Source: Pelosinus fermentans JBW45
GTDB lineage: Bacteria; Bacillota; Negativicutes; DSM-13327
DNA: 64,000 nt
Assembly: GCF_000271665.2 (NCBI RefSeq)
Contig: NZ_CP010978.1
Span: 652,501-716,500, forward strand
Direction: 5' to 3'
Position numbers and translations under genes: made by a program. Shown in pieces: positions 35,302 to 44,934 of this stretch; the stretch's first letter is position 1; the number at the start of each line of letters is the position of its first letter. The notes beneath the pieces were generated by a model, which saw only the letters and a program-made list of their open reading frames with translations, ran no database searches and was not told where the DNA came from.

Positions 35302-36333
35302 ATGAAATTTTTAGTGGTAGGAGATCCAATGCTGACAGCAGATACGCTGGAAAAAGCAGTACGTGATGTCTTCGGCGAAGAAGTGGTTGTAAAAGGGGTA
35401 GATTGGAAACCAGAAAGTGAGGAAGAATTTTGGTTCTTACGCAGCCAGGTTGAAAAATTTGGTCCTAGTGCCGGAAAACCTCCAGTGGAATTAATCGAAG
35501 CAGGCAAAGATGCCGATGTGATTATTACTCATCATACCCCATTGAATAAAGAGCTGATTGAGCAAAGCAGTGCATCTTATGTTGGAGTATGTCGTGCTGG
35601 CACCGAAAATGCAGATGTTAATGCTGCAACAGCAAAAGGCACTAAAGTAATGAAAACCATGGGGCGGAATGCAGAGGCTGTATCCGATTTTACGATTGCA
35701 CTGTTGCTGTCGGAGCTGCGCAATTTGGCAAGGGGCCATGCTGCATTGATGCAGGGAGACTGGAAAAAGAAATATGCTAATTCTGGATTTATGGGTGATG
35801 TGCGTGAAAAAACGATCGGTTTAGTAGGCTTGGGTTATATTGGGCGTCTGGTTGCCCACAAATTGGCAAACTTTAATGTTCGCGTTCTGGCATATGATCC
35901 ATATATCAAGGCGGAAGCGGTGCAAGGATCGGGAGTGGAATTAGTTTCACTAGAAGAACTATGCAAGCAATCTGATTTCATTAGTATCCATGCCAGACTT
36001 AGTAAAGATACGGCAGGTCTGATTGGCAAAGAAGCGCTTTCATGGATGAAACCAACGGCGTATTTGATTAATACTGCACGAGCAGGTTTGATTAATGAGA
36101 AGGCATTAATAGAAGCGTTGCAGAATAGGCAAATTGGCGGAGCGGCCCTGGATGTTTTTTGGACAGAACCAATAGCAAAAGACCATCCCCTGTTAACTAT
36201 GGAGAATGTCACTTTGACCCCTCATTTGGCTGGTGCGACGAATGATACATTTGCTCAAACACCGTATTTATTATTGCGCGAATTGAAACGTGTTTTAGAT
36301 AACAAAGAAACTTCCAGTTGGATTGTAAATTAA
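35302..36333 (+). CDS. D-isomer-specific 2-hydroxyacid dehydrogenase
   Basis: 343 residues. NAD loop GLVGLGYIGRLVAHKL near 175, catalytic Arg in INTARAGLI, an acidic residue in DVFWTEP, and His in LTPHLAGATNDT. It interconverts a 2-hydroxyacid and its 2-keto acid; with a gluconokinase nearby a 2-ketogluconate-type reduction is conceivable. The family also includes 3-phosphoglycerate dehydrogenases. Translation is likely coupled to the preceding kinase. Confidence 0.88.
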   Translation: MKFLVVGDPMLTADTLEKAVRDVFGEEVVVKGVDWKPESEEEFWFLRSQVEKFGPSAGKPPVELIEAGKDADVIITHHTPLNKELIEQSSASYVGVCRAGTENADVNAATAKGTKVMKTMGRNAEAVSDFTIALLLSELRNLARGHAALMQGDWKKKYANSGFMGDVREKTIGLVGLGYIGRLVAHKLANFNVRVLAYDPYIKAEAVQGSGVELVSLEELCKQSDFISIHARLSKDTAGLIGKEALSWMKPTAYLINTARAGLINEKALIEALQNRQIGGAALDVFWTEPIAKDHPLLTMENVTLTPHLAGATNDTFAQTPYLLLRELKRVLDNKETSSWIVN

Positions 36334-36352
36334 TTTGTAGAGAGGTAGCTTT

Positions 36353-37171
36353 ATGATGTATCCTCCTGTTCGACTGATTGCTCTTGATTTGGATGGAACG
36401 TTATTAGATGAAGAGAAAAAGATTCCCGATCAGGCTGTACAAATGATTGCCAAGGCCAAAGAGAAAGGAATCATTGTTACGCTGGCATCGGCAAGACCTT
36501 TTTGTTCTATGCTGCCTTATGCCCGCCAATTGCAGTTAGATACACCGCTGATTTCTCTGAGTGGTTCCTATGTGACAGATGAAAGAGAAGAAAGAATATG
36601 GCTAAAAAGACCGATGAATTTGCTGAAGTTTAGAGAAATGGTTCGCATTTTTGAAGAAGAAAATTATTATGTCAAAGTATATTTAGAGAATCAGCTTATT
36701 GTTCAGCAAGCCACCAAAGAAACTGTCAATTATTCTCGAATCTTTGGGGTGCCTTATACGGTCCTAGGTCCAAAGAAATTAAGAACATTGGAGAAGGCAC
36801 CTTTGCGCATTGCATTATTTGATGATTCTATACGGATTCGAAATGCGCAGCAAATTTTAAAAACGTGGTCAGATGATTTTGCTGTGATTCGGGATACCGA
36901 TCATGGTTTAGAAATTGTAGAACCGACTGTCAGCAAAGGAGCGGCTTTGAAAATAATCTGCTGCGGTTTGGGGATTCCTATGGAAAATGTGATGGCAATT
37001 GGAAATGAAGGCAGTGATATTTCAATGATTCGAGAAGCGGGTATTGGAATCGCTATGGGCAATGCCTGTGAGGAATTAAAGCAGTGCGCTGATGATGTAA
37101 CAAAAACAAATGAAGAATGTGGTGTAGGATATGCAATACAAAAATTTGTTTTTAAAGAATCATTAAAATAG
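36353..37171 (+). CDS. Cof-type HAD-IIB phosphatase
   Basis: 272 residues. LIALDLDGTLLDEEKKIP (motif I), LASARPF (motif II), the motif III Lys in VEPTVSKGAALKII near 200 and motif IV in AIGNEGSDISMIREAGIGIAMGN. C2 cap between. Such enzymes dephosphorylate sugar phosphates or coenzymes. Within this cluster it may relieve accumulation of a phosphorylated intermediate. AGAGGTAGCTT before ATG 36353 (ATG 36356 is equally possible). Confidence 0.88.
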   Translation: MMYPPVRLIALDLDGTLLDEEKKIPDQAVQMIAKAKEKGIIVTLASARPFCSMLPYARQLQLDTPLISLSGSYVTDEREERIWLKRPMNLLKFREMVRIFEEENYYVKVYLENQLIVQQATKETVNYSRIFGVPYTVLGPKKLRTLEKAPLRIALFDDSIRIRNAQQILKTWSDDFAVIRDTDHGLEIVEPTVSKGAALKIICCGLGIPMENVMAIGNEGSDISMIREAGIGIAMGNACEELKQCADDVTKTNEECGVGYAIQKFVFKESLK

Positions 37172-37189
37172 TGAGTAAGGATGATGAAG

Positions 37190-38722
37190 ATGAAACCTTC
37201 TGTATGGATCGGTATCGATATAGGGACAACGGGAGTAAGAGCCGTGGCGTATCAAGCCGATGGGCAGTCTCTTTGTGCTGCTTCTCAGGACTATCCGCTG
37301 TATACTCCTCATCCCGGCTGGGCTGAGCAAGATCCTAATGAAATCATTGGTGCAATGGAAAGTGTCATCAGCGATGTAGTAACCTCGTTAACCCAATCTG
37401 GACGCAAGGCGGAAGGGGTTTCCATCAGTTCCGTATTTCACAGTTTTCTCGCCTATGATAAAGAGGGAGAGCCGACTACAACGCTAATGACTTGGGCAGA
37501 CAACCGCAGCCAGGAAATTGTGCGAGAGATGAAAAGGATAGATACCGATTTCCTGTCTATATACCGTCGTACAGGATGTCCGCTTCATCCCATGTACCCT
37601 ATGGCTAAGATTGCTTGGCTTCGCAAAGAACGTCCTGAGATATTCAATCGCTCATCGTATTTTGGCTCGATCAAAGATTATGCCTTTCGAATATTGACTG
37701 GGCAATGGGTGGTAGATCGTTCGATTGCCAGCGGTTCCGGTTTGTATAATCTATTCAGCCTAGAGTGGGATCGGGAGTTGCTAATATATCTGTCTATTTC
37801 GGAAGAGGCACTGCCGAATGTTGTATCGACAACATACAGCCAGCCCTTAAGAGGTGAGATGGCTCGCCGGACGGGTTTGCAGCCGGGAATTCCTGTAGTG
37901 ATTGGTGCTGGTGACGGCGTATTGGTAAATGTAGGCATCGGTGCGGTAAGACCTGGGGATATGAGTGCTACGATTGGCACAAGCGGTGCAGTCCGTATGC
38001 TGACAGATAAACCGTGTACAGACGAAAAAGGACGGACTTGGTGTTACAATCTTACGGATACCGTATGGGTTGCAGGCGGAGCCATTAATAATGGTGGAAT
38101 TGCACTGCGCTGGATGCGGGATCATTTTAGTGAGACAGAACAAAGAGTGGCAGAAAAACTTGGCATCGATTCCTATGAATTGATGTCTAGCTATGCAAAA
38201 AAAATAGCGCCGGGCTCAGAAGGGCTCATTATGCTTCCCTTTTTTACCGGTGAGCGAGCTCCAAACTGGAATGCGGACGCCAGAGGCGTACTGTTCGGTC
38301 TTACCCTGCAGCATGATAAACGACATATGATTCGCGCCACCATGGAAGGGGTATGTTATCGGATGAACAGTATTCTGCTTGCCCTGCAGGAAGTGACGGG
38401 ACCAGCTCGTGAAATTAGGGTAAGCGGCAGCTTTATCAGGTCAGAATTATGGCTGCAGATTTTAGCTGACACGTTGAATCAGGAAATAAATGTCCCAAAT
38501 GTAAACGAAGGGGCAGCTTTTGGTGCCGCGGTATTAGGCTTCGTTTCTGCGGGAATTTTGAAGGATATATCTTCTACGGCTGATTTTGTAACAATTGAAA
38601 AAACCTACAAGCCGGGAGCGCCAGCAATTAAGTGTTACCAAGAACTATATGATATTTATAACCGTATATACTGGAATCTGCAGCAGGAATTCACGGATAT
38701 TGCTGCGTTTGGTAAAAAATGA
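37190..38722 (+). CDS. gntK: Gluconokinase (FGGY family)
   Basis: About 510 residues. Phosphorylates gluconate to 6-phosphogluconate. IGIDIGTTGVRAVAY, HPGWAEQDPNEI, SSVFHSFLAYD, RRTGCPLHPMYPMAKI and GAGDGVLVNVGIG match the Bacillus-type GntK rather than xylulokinase; C-terminal VSGSFIRSELWLQILAD. Three ATGs compete (37181, 37184, 37190); 37190 has the best spacing to TAAGG. No 6-phosphogluconate dehydrogenase or KDPG aldolase is in the window. Confidence 0.88.
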   Translation: MKPSVWIGIDIGTTGVRAVAYQADGQSLCAASQDYPLYTPHPGWAEQDPNEIIGAMESVISDVVTSLTQSGRKAEGVSISSVFHSFLAYDKEGEPTTTLMTWADNRSQEIVREMKRIDTDFLSIYRRTGCPLHPMYPMAKIAWLRKERPEIFNRSSYFGSIKDYAFRILTGQWVVDRSIASGSGLYNLFSLEWDRELLIYLSISEEALPNVVSTTYSQPLRGEMARRTGLQPGIPVVIGAGDGVLVNVGIGAVRPGDMSATIGTSGAVRMLTDKPCTDEKGRTWCYNLTDTVWVAGGAINNGGIALRWMRDHFSETEQRVAEKLGIDSYELMSSYAKKIAPGSEGLIMLPFFTGERAPNWNADARGVLFGLTLQHDKRHMIRATMEGVCYRMNSILLALQEVTGPAREIRVSGSFIRSELWLQILADTLNQEINVPNVNEGAAFGAAVLGFVSAGILKDISSTADFVTIEKTYKPGAPAIKCYQELYDIYNRIYWNLQQEFTDIAAFGKK

Positions 38723-38762
38723 TACATCTAAGATAGCCAATAATTGCTAGGGGGCATAGAGT

Positions 38763-39725
38763 ATGGCAAAGGTATTAATTACGGCCCGTTCAGTTGCTGC
38801 TAATAAAGAAGGCAAGGCAATACTAGAAAATGCAGGGCATGAAATTATCACTCATGTTAGTGATGGTGTTAAGTCAGAGGCTGAGATGATTCGCATTATT
38901 TCCGGTATGGATGCGATTATTGCCGGTCTAGATGAAATTACTGACAAGGTTATTGAAGCAGGAGCGCCTGGATTAAAAATAATAGCCAGAAATGGTGTGG
39001 GATATAACAAAGTAGATGTAAAAGCTGCTGCAAAGCTAGGTATCCCTGTTACCCTTGCACCAGGAACTAATACCATATCGGTTTGCGAATTAGTATTCGG
39101 CTTGATGTTGTCTCTAGCAAGAGCAATACCAGGGCAGGATGCCCAAGTTCGTCAAGGCAGTTGGAAACGTAACTTAGGTTGTGAATTATATGGAAAAGTA
39201 TTAGGAGTGCTGGGTACAGGGAATATTGGCAGCGAAGTGATAAAAAGAGCACATGCTTTTGGCATGGAAATTATAGCTTTTGATGTTTGGCAGAAACCTG
39301 AGTTATGCCAGAATTATTATGTGAGATATCTTTCCTTAGAAGAAGTAGTAGAAAAAGCTGACTTTTTAACAATGCATTTACCCGTTACCCCTGATACAAA
39401 GTGCCTTATTAATGAGCGTACTTTGACAAGCATGAAAAAGTCTGCTTTTATCATCAATACGGCTAGGGGTGAACTGGTAGATGAGAAAGACCTTTATATC
39501 GCATTGAAAACAGGAATGATAGCTGGCTATGGTGCGGACACTTTGACTCATGAACCGCCGGCACCGGATCATCCGCTGCTTACACTGTCTAATGTAGTGT
39601 TAACTCCTCATTGTGGAGCATACACGGAAGATGCAGTTACGCGGTGCAGTGTTACCGCCGCCCAAGAAGTTGTGCGTGTTCTAAGTCATCAGCCTCCGAT
39701 GTATCCAGTCGCTGGAAAAGCATAA
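38763..39725 (+). CDS. Phosphoglycerate dehydrogenase-like 2-hydroxyacid dehydrogenase
   Basis: 320 residues. VLGTGNIGSEVIKRAHAFGMEIIAFD near 150, catalytic Arg in INTARGELVDE, Glu in THEPPAPDHPLL and His in LTPHCGAYTEDA. It is only distantly similar to the dehydrogenase at 35302, so the cluster holds two different members. It lacks the C-terminal ACT domain of serine-pathway SerA, which favours a catabolic role. GGGGG before the ATG; last gene of the cluster, no clear terminator. Confidence 0.87.
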   Translation: MAKVLITARSVAANKEGKAILENAGHEIITHVSDGVKSEAEMIRIISGMDAIIAGLDEITDKVIEAGAPGLKIIARNGVGYNKVDVKAAAKLGIPVTLAPGTNTISVCELVFGLMLSLARAIPGQDAQVRQGSWKRNLGCELYGKVLGVLGTGNIGSEVIKRAHAFGMEIIAFDVWQKPELCQNYYVRYLSLEEVVEKADFLTMHLPVTPDTKCLINERTLTSMKKSAFIINTARGELVDEKDLYIALKTGMIAGYGADTLTHEPPAPDHPLLTLSNVVLTPHCGAYTEDAVTRCSVTAAQEVVRVLSHQPPMYPVAGKA

Positions 39726-39818
39726 AGGGATTCCTGATTTCCTCTATGTTTTCTTATAAATAGGGGAGTATAGGTTTTATAAAAAAATAGAATGTATATA
39801 ACATTATGAAAAAACAAT

Positions 39819-39907
39819 GAACCGCGAAGGCGCGAAGAAATGCAAAGAACACGAAGAAAACATGTTGATTCTTCGTGTTCTTTATACTCTTCCCATCTTC
39901 GCGGTTC
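39819..39907. repeat. Dispersed palindromic repeat, type C
   Basis: GAACCGCGAAGGCGCGAAGAA left, an inner stem GAACACGAAGAA/TTCTTCGTGTTC, and a right end CATCTTCGCGGTTCA. The border sequence (GAACCGCG...CGCGGTTC) is the same design as types A and B. The 831-base gap 39726-40556 contains this repeat, the operon promoter and the riboswitch leader; 39908-40029 is AT-rich with nothing else recognised. Confidence 0.8.
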
Positions 39908-40029
39908 AAATGTTTTACCTTATCCTATCTTTTCTGGTGTGTCTGGTGTGATTTGATTGCTTTTACATATTTTAAAGAAATTGTCAGTAATTTTCTTGTT
40001 ATTTATTATGGTAAAATAGTAAAATAATC

Positions 40030-40059
40030 TTGCTTTTTCTCTGTAATGACTGGTATAAT
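40030..40059 (+). promoter_or_regulatory. Promoter of the ilv-leu operon
   Basis: TTGCTT, 18-base spacer, TATAAT. It predicts a leader of about 490 bases before ilvH. Confidence 0.65.
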
Positions 40060-40171
40060 GGCTTAAAATGTTACACATGGGTAGCTACGTGAAACAATTT
40101 TGTCTTTCTGTGAAGGTCATTTTCCTTATTTGTTCATGTTGCAGGTTCATATTTACTGAAGGAGGACTTGT

Positions 40172-40211
40172 ATGCATTGGAATGAGAATGCTTAAACTAA
40201 GTATAATCTGA
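40172..40211 (+). CDS. Possible leader micro-ORFs
   Basis: A strong binding site GGAGG (40161-40165) precedes ATG 40172, which opens a 7-codon frame MHWNENA (40172-40195). An overlapping frame at 40182 reads MRMLKLSII (to 40211), ending in Leu and Ile codons as in branched-chain leader peptides, but its own binding site is poor. The sequence shows the frames; translation is uncertain. Confidence 0.3.
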
Positions 40212-40328
40212 TGTGTAATCGCCAATAGAAAAGGTGACCGGTGGAAAGATTTGAGTATGTAGCCGATTGGTCTTGGCAATAGGGTAACGTTGTCGTTTGA
40301 AGTGTAAAAAAAGTTACAACGTCGTAAC

Positions 40329-40435
40329 GAGAAAGAGTATCTAGGGTTCCGCTGTAAAAAGGACTGGACCGAGCGATACAAATGCGCGTATGCGGATTAC
40401 ACCGTGAGTATAAAAGACTCTGCGGAAATTTTCTC
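40329..40435 (+). ncRNA. ykkC-family riboswitch aptamer, probable ppGpp class (2a)
   Basis: CTAGGGTTCCGC (40341-40352), GGACTGGACCGAGCG (40361-40375) and ACACCGTGAGTATAAAAGAC (from 40399) follow the core of ykkC RNAs in order and spacing. A closing helix GAGAAA (40329-40334)/TTTCTC (40430-40435) frames it. The family has guanidine, ppGpp, PRPP and other classes. The ppGpp class is known to sit before branched-chain amino acid genes, which is exactly this context; PRPP is less likely and guanidine unlikely. Ligand assignment is from context. Confidence 0.82.
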
Positions 40436-40472
40436 ACTGCTGAAGCCTGTCGTATACATGATTGTTTCAGCA

Positions 40473-40529
40473 AAGAATAGACAAATCTATTCTTATAGTG
40501 GGAACCTTTCGGTGGTTTTTTTGTTTTTA
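40473..40529 (+). terminator. Putative expression platform / attenuator of the riboswitch
   Basis: AAGAATAGA/TCTATTCTT is a perfect 9-bp hairpin (40473-40494). It is followed by GGAACC-TTTCGGT-GGTT and a long T-tract (40515-40529), 15 bases before the ilvH binding site. GGAACC (40501-40506) is complementary to GGTTCC inside the aptamer core (40345-40350), giving a possible switch. The final stem is weak on its own. Confidence 0.55.
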
Positions 40530-40556
40530 CTAAGCAATAAAATGGAGGTGGATGGA

Positions 40557-41102
40557 ATGGGTCATCATACAATCTCAATTTTAGTACTGAATCAATCGGG
40601 GGTATTGGTACGAGTAGCTGGAATGTTTTCTCGCCGAGGGTTTAATATTGAAAGTTTAGCTGTAGGTACTACTCATGTTCCAGAATACTCGCGTATTACA
40701 GCGGTCATGCAAGGGAGTGACGCGATTGTAGCGCAGGTAGTGAAGCAATTAGAAAAATTGGTAGAAGTAAGGGCCGTAGAGATCCTGCCTGTTAATACTG
40801 CAGTCGTAAGAGACATGGCGATGATAAAAGTCAAGGCGGAGCAAGAAAAGAAGTTAGAAGTTTTGCAGCTGGCAGAAACTTTTGGAGCCAAGGTCGTGGA
40901 TATTTCAAATGAGACTTTAATGGTAGAAATAACTAGTGGGAAAACCAATACGGATGCATTAATTAATGCTTTATCATCCTATGGAATTTTAGAAATGATT
41001 CGTACAGGTGTTGTTGGTCTGCAACGGGGTGACTGTAGTATCTATGAAAAAGAAAAATGTGAAATTAGTGATTTATTCGATGCAACTCTGGCCAAGGTAT
41101 AA
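40557..41102 (+). CDS. ilvH: Acetolactate synthase small (regulatory) subunit
   Basis: 181 residues. N-terminal ACT domain (HTISILVLNQSGVLVRVAGMFSRRGFNIESLAVG), which binds valine for feedback control, and the C-terminal ALS small-subunit domain (LLQLAETFGAKVVDIS-like region, YGILEMIRTGVVGLQRG). ATG 40557 with GGAGGTG 6 bases upstream. The open frame back to 40404 runs through the riboswitch and is not coding. The catalytic subunit is encoded last in the operon, four genes away. Confidence 0.95.
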   Translation: MGHHTISILVLNQSGVLVRVAGMFSRRGFNIESLAVGTTHVPEYSRITAVMQGSDAIVAQVVKQLEKLVEVRAVEILPVNTAVVRDMAMIKVKAEQEKKLEVLQLAETFGAKVVDISNETLMVEITSGKTNTDALINALSSYGILEMIRTGVVGLQRGDCSIYEKEKCEISDLFDATLAKV

Positions 41103-41181
41103 GGCAAAACCACCTCTCAAATTCTAAAGAGGTTATCTCTAGGAAAGAAAGAGGCTGTTTTATATAGCATAAGAATATTAA

Positions 41182-42198
<1,017 letters not shown>

Positions 42199-42216
42199 TA
42201 GGACAGAGGTGTTGGT

Positions 42217-43743
42217 ATGGAACGCAGAATTAAGATTTTTGATACCACACTACGTGATGGTGAGCAGACGCCTGGCGTATGTTTGGATATGCATGAAAAA
42301 CTGGAAATTGCCCGAAGTCTGGTTAAATTAAATGTGGATATTATTGAAGCGGGTTTTCCTATTGCTTCTCCAGGGGATTTTAAAGGTGTCAGTCAAATTG
42401 CAGAATGTATAAAAGGCCCTGTAATTGCAGGCTTATCAAGAGCCAATAAAAAAGATATTGATGCCGTGGTGGAAGCTTTGAAGAAGGCTGAGCGTCCTCG
42501 GGTTCATACGTTTATAGCAACGAGTGATATTCACATGGAATATAAATTGAAAATGTCCCGGGATCAGGTCTTGGCGGCTACAGAGGAATCGGTTCGCTAT
42601 GCGAAACAATTTATCGAGGATATTGAATTTTCCGCGGAAGATGCTTCTCGGTCAGACTGGGGTTTTCTCTGCCAAGTATATGGCAAAGCCATTGCAGCAG
42701 GTGCAACGGTTATTAATGTGCCAGATACAGTCGGGTATACAACACCTGATGAATACGGTGCCTTAATTCGTCATTTACGGGAACATGTGCCTGGTATTGA
42801 TAAGGTCGATATTAGTGTTCATTGTCACAATGATTTAGGATTGGCTGTGGCCAATTCTCTGGCTGCTGTGCAAGCTGGTGCTAACCAAGTGGAGTGCACG
42901 ATCAATGGATTGGGTGAACGAGCTGGAAATGCTGCATTGGAAGAGTTGATTATGGCCTTTTATACTCGCCGTGATTACTATAAAGTAACCACTGGCATTG
43001 ATACAAAACAAATTTATCGTGCCTCTACGCAAGTGAGTGCATTAACAGGTGTGGATGTGCAAATTAATAAGGCAATAGTTGGTGATAATGCTTTTGCTCA
43101 CGAGTCTGGCATACATCAACACGGTGTTATGAATAACTCGCTAACCTATGAAATTATTTCTCCTGAAGTGATTGGCATGAGTCGTAATTCCATTGTGTTG
43201 GGGAAACATTCCGGCAGACATGCTTTTGAAGATCGTCTAAAGCAGCTGGATTATAATTTGGACAGCGAAACAGTTAATATGCTGTTTGCCAAATTTAAAG
43301 ACTTGGCGGATCGCAAAAAAGTGGTGTTTGATCAGGATATTGTAGCCTTGATTATTGACAAACCTTCTGTTCATCCTGCCTGGTATCGTTTAGTTTCTTA
43401 TCAAGTCGTGAGCGGCGGCAGTGCAAATGCTGCAACAGCTTCTGTGCGATTAGAGACAAGTAATGGTATCACGGAAGAGGCAAGCTGCGGTGATGGTCCG
43501 GTAGATGCAGTATTTAAGGCGATTGAACAGGCGGTAGGTTTTGCTATTGGTTTAAAAGATTATCAATTAAAAGCCATTACTGCTGGCGAAGATGCTTTGG
43601 GGGAATCGACTGTATGGATCGAGTATAACGACGCTGTATATAATGGACGAGGTTTAAGTACAGATGTGATTGAAGCAAGCGCCAGAGCGTATATTAATGC
43701 GATTAATAAACGATTGACAGCATGTGGTTATCCCGAGGCTTAA
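42217..43743 (+). CDS. leuA: 2-Isopropylmalate synthase
   Basis: 508 residues. Condenses acetyl-CoA and 2-ketoisovalerate. N-terminal TIM barrel with [14 protein letters not shown] and metal residues in [22 protein letters not shown]; linker [14 protein letters not shown]-terminal regulatory LeuA domain (about 390-505) for leucine feedback. AGAGGTGTTGGT before the ATG, 18 bases after ilvC. Confidence 0.96.
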   Translation: MERRIKIFDTTLRDGEQTPGVCLDMHEKLEIARSLVKLNVDIIEAGFPIASPGDFKGVSQIAECIKGPVIAGLSRANKKDIDAVVEALKKAERPRVHTFIATSDIHMEYKLKMSRDQVLAATEESVRYAKQFIEDIEFSAEDASRSDWGFLCQVYGKAIAAGATVINVPDTVGYTTPDEYGALIRHLREHVPGIDKVDISVHCHNDLGLAVANSLAAVQAGANQVECTINGLGERAGNAALEELIMAFYTRRDYYKVTTGIDTKQIYRASTQVSALTGVDVQINKAIVGDNAFAHESGIHQHGVMNNSLTYEIISPEVIGMSRNSIVLGKHSGRHAFEDRLKQLDYNLDSETVNMLFAKFKDLADRKKVVFDQDIVALIIDKPSVHPAWYRLVSYQVVSGGSANAATASVRLETSNGITEEASCGDGPVDAVFKAIEQAVGFAIGLKDYQLKAITAGEDALGESTVWIEYNDAVYNGRGLSTDVIEASARAYINAINKRLTACGYPEA

Positions 43744-43833
43744 GCAAGTCGCCGCGGAGTGATGCTGGTGAAGTAAATAGTAGCTGCAGGATTATTTCAT
43801 GCTGCAGTTGATTTAGTAGGTCAAGGAGAAAAA

Positions 43834-44910
43834 ATGATGAGTGAGAAACGAATTGTTGTGATCCCTGGTGATGGTATTGGGGAAGAAATAACAACAGCTG
43901 CTGTCTGTATACTAAAAAAAGCAGCAGGTAAGAGTGGAATACAATTACATGTTGAGCGTCATTTGGCTGGCGGCGCGGCCATCGATGCTTATGGTCTTCC
44001 TCTGCCTGATAGTACCATCCAGGCAGCGAAGAAGGCAGATGCCATACTGCTTGGAGCTGTTGGCGGTCCTAAGTGGGATCAGGTTGCTCCGGAAATTCGA
44101 GCGGAAAAAGCGATTTTAGGATTGCGCAAAGAGTTGGGGCTATATGCGAACCTGCGGCCCATCCGTGTAGCAGAAGCATTAATTGAATTTTCCCCCTTAA
44201 AACCAGAGGCAATTTCTGGTGTGGATATTTTATTAGTACGAGAATTAAATGGCGGTATTTATTATGGCACGAAAAATGAAGCGGCAGTGGTAAACGGTGT
44301 GGAGCAAGCATCGGATCTAGAAATATATAGCACTCCTGAAGTGGAGCGGATTGTAAAGCTGGCCTGCCAGGCAGCTCAATTACGGCGCAAACAGGTAGTA
44401 TCTGTAGATAAAGCCAATGTCTTGGCTTCCTCACGTTTATGGCGTAAAACAGCGCAAAAGACTGCCGCACAGTATCCTGATGTCAATTTGAGTCACCTTT
44501 ATGTTGATAATTGTGCTATGCAGTTAATTTTGGCACCAAAGCAGTTTGACGTAATTGTAACTAACAACCTGTTTGGCGATATATTAAGTGATGAAGCGGC
44601 TGTTCTTACAGGATCTATTGGCATGCTGCCGTCGGCTAGTCTGGGCGATGGTACGGGCTTGTATGAACCGATCCATGGTTCGGCTCCTGACATCGCAGGT
44701 AAGGGCTTGGCCAATCCGGTGGGGACCATCTTATCCGCCGCCATGCTTCTTCGTTACTCATTAGGTGCCGAAGAAGCAGCGGCAGCAATTGAAAAAGCCG
44801 TGGATCAAGTCTTGGTTCAAGGATATCGTACAGCCGATTTGTATAAACCTGGTTCAACTAAAGTTTCAACGGAAGAAATAACGAGTTTGATTGAGAAACA
44901 ACTTGGTTAA
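43834..44910 (+). CDS. leuB: 3-Isopropylmalate dehydrogenase
   Basis: 358 residues. Oxidatively decarboxylates 3-isopropylmalate. VIPGDGIGEEI, LGAVGGPKWDQ, RELNGGIYYG, and the NAD/metal region NLFGDILSDEAAVLTGSIGMLPSASLG and EPIHGSAPDIAGKGLANP. AAGGAG precedes ATG 43834/43837. leuC and leuD, which normally stand between leuA and leuB, are absent; the 90-base gap has only a CTGCAG-based hairpin. Confidence 0.96.
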   Translation: MMSEKRIVVIPGDGIGEEITTAAVCILKKAAGKSGIQLHVERHLAGGAAIDAYGLPLPDSTIQAAKKADAILLGAVGGPKWDQVAPEIRAEKAILGLRKELGLYANLRPIRVAEALIEFSPLKPEAISGVDILLVRELNGGIYYGTKNEAAVVNGVEQASDLEIYSTPEVERIVKLACQAAQLRRKQVVSVDKANVLASSRLWRKTAQKTAAQYPDVNLSHLYVDNCAMQLILAPKQFDVIVTNNLFGDILSDEAAVLTGSIGMLPSASLGDGTGLYEPIHGSAPDIAGKGLANPVGTILSAAMLLRYSLGAEEAAAAIEKAVDQVLVQGYRTADLYKPGSTKVSTEEITSLIEKQLG

Positions 44911-44934
44911 CATCTTCGTTAGGAGGTGACTTGT

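Noticed and set aside
40190-40330. T-box in the ilv leader
   Set aside because: No AGGGTGGTACCGCG-like T-box sequence was found; the conserved ykkC core explains the downstream half of the leader.
40404-40556. 5' extension of ilvH to 40404
   Set aside because: It crosses the riboswitch and terminator region; ATG 40557 has an ideal binding site and the ACT domain begins there.
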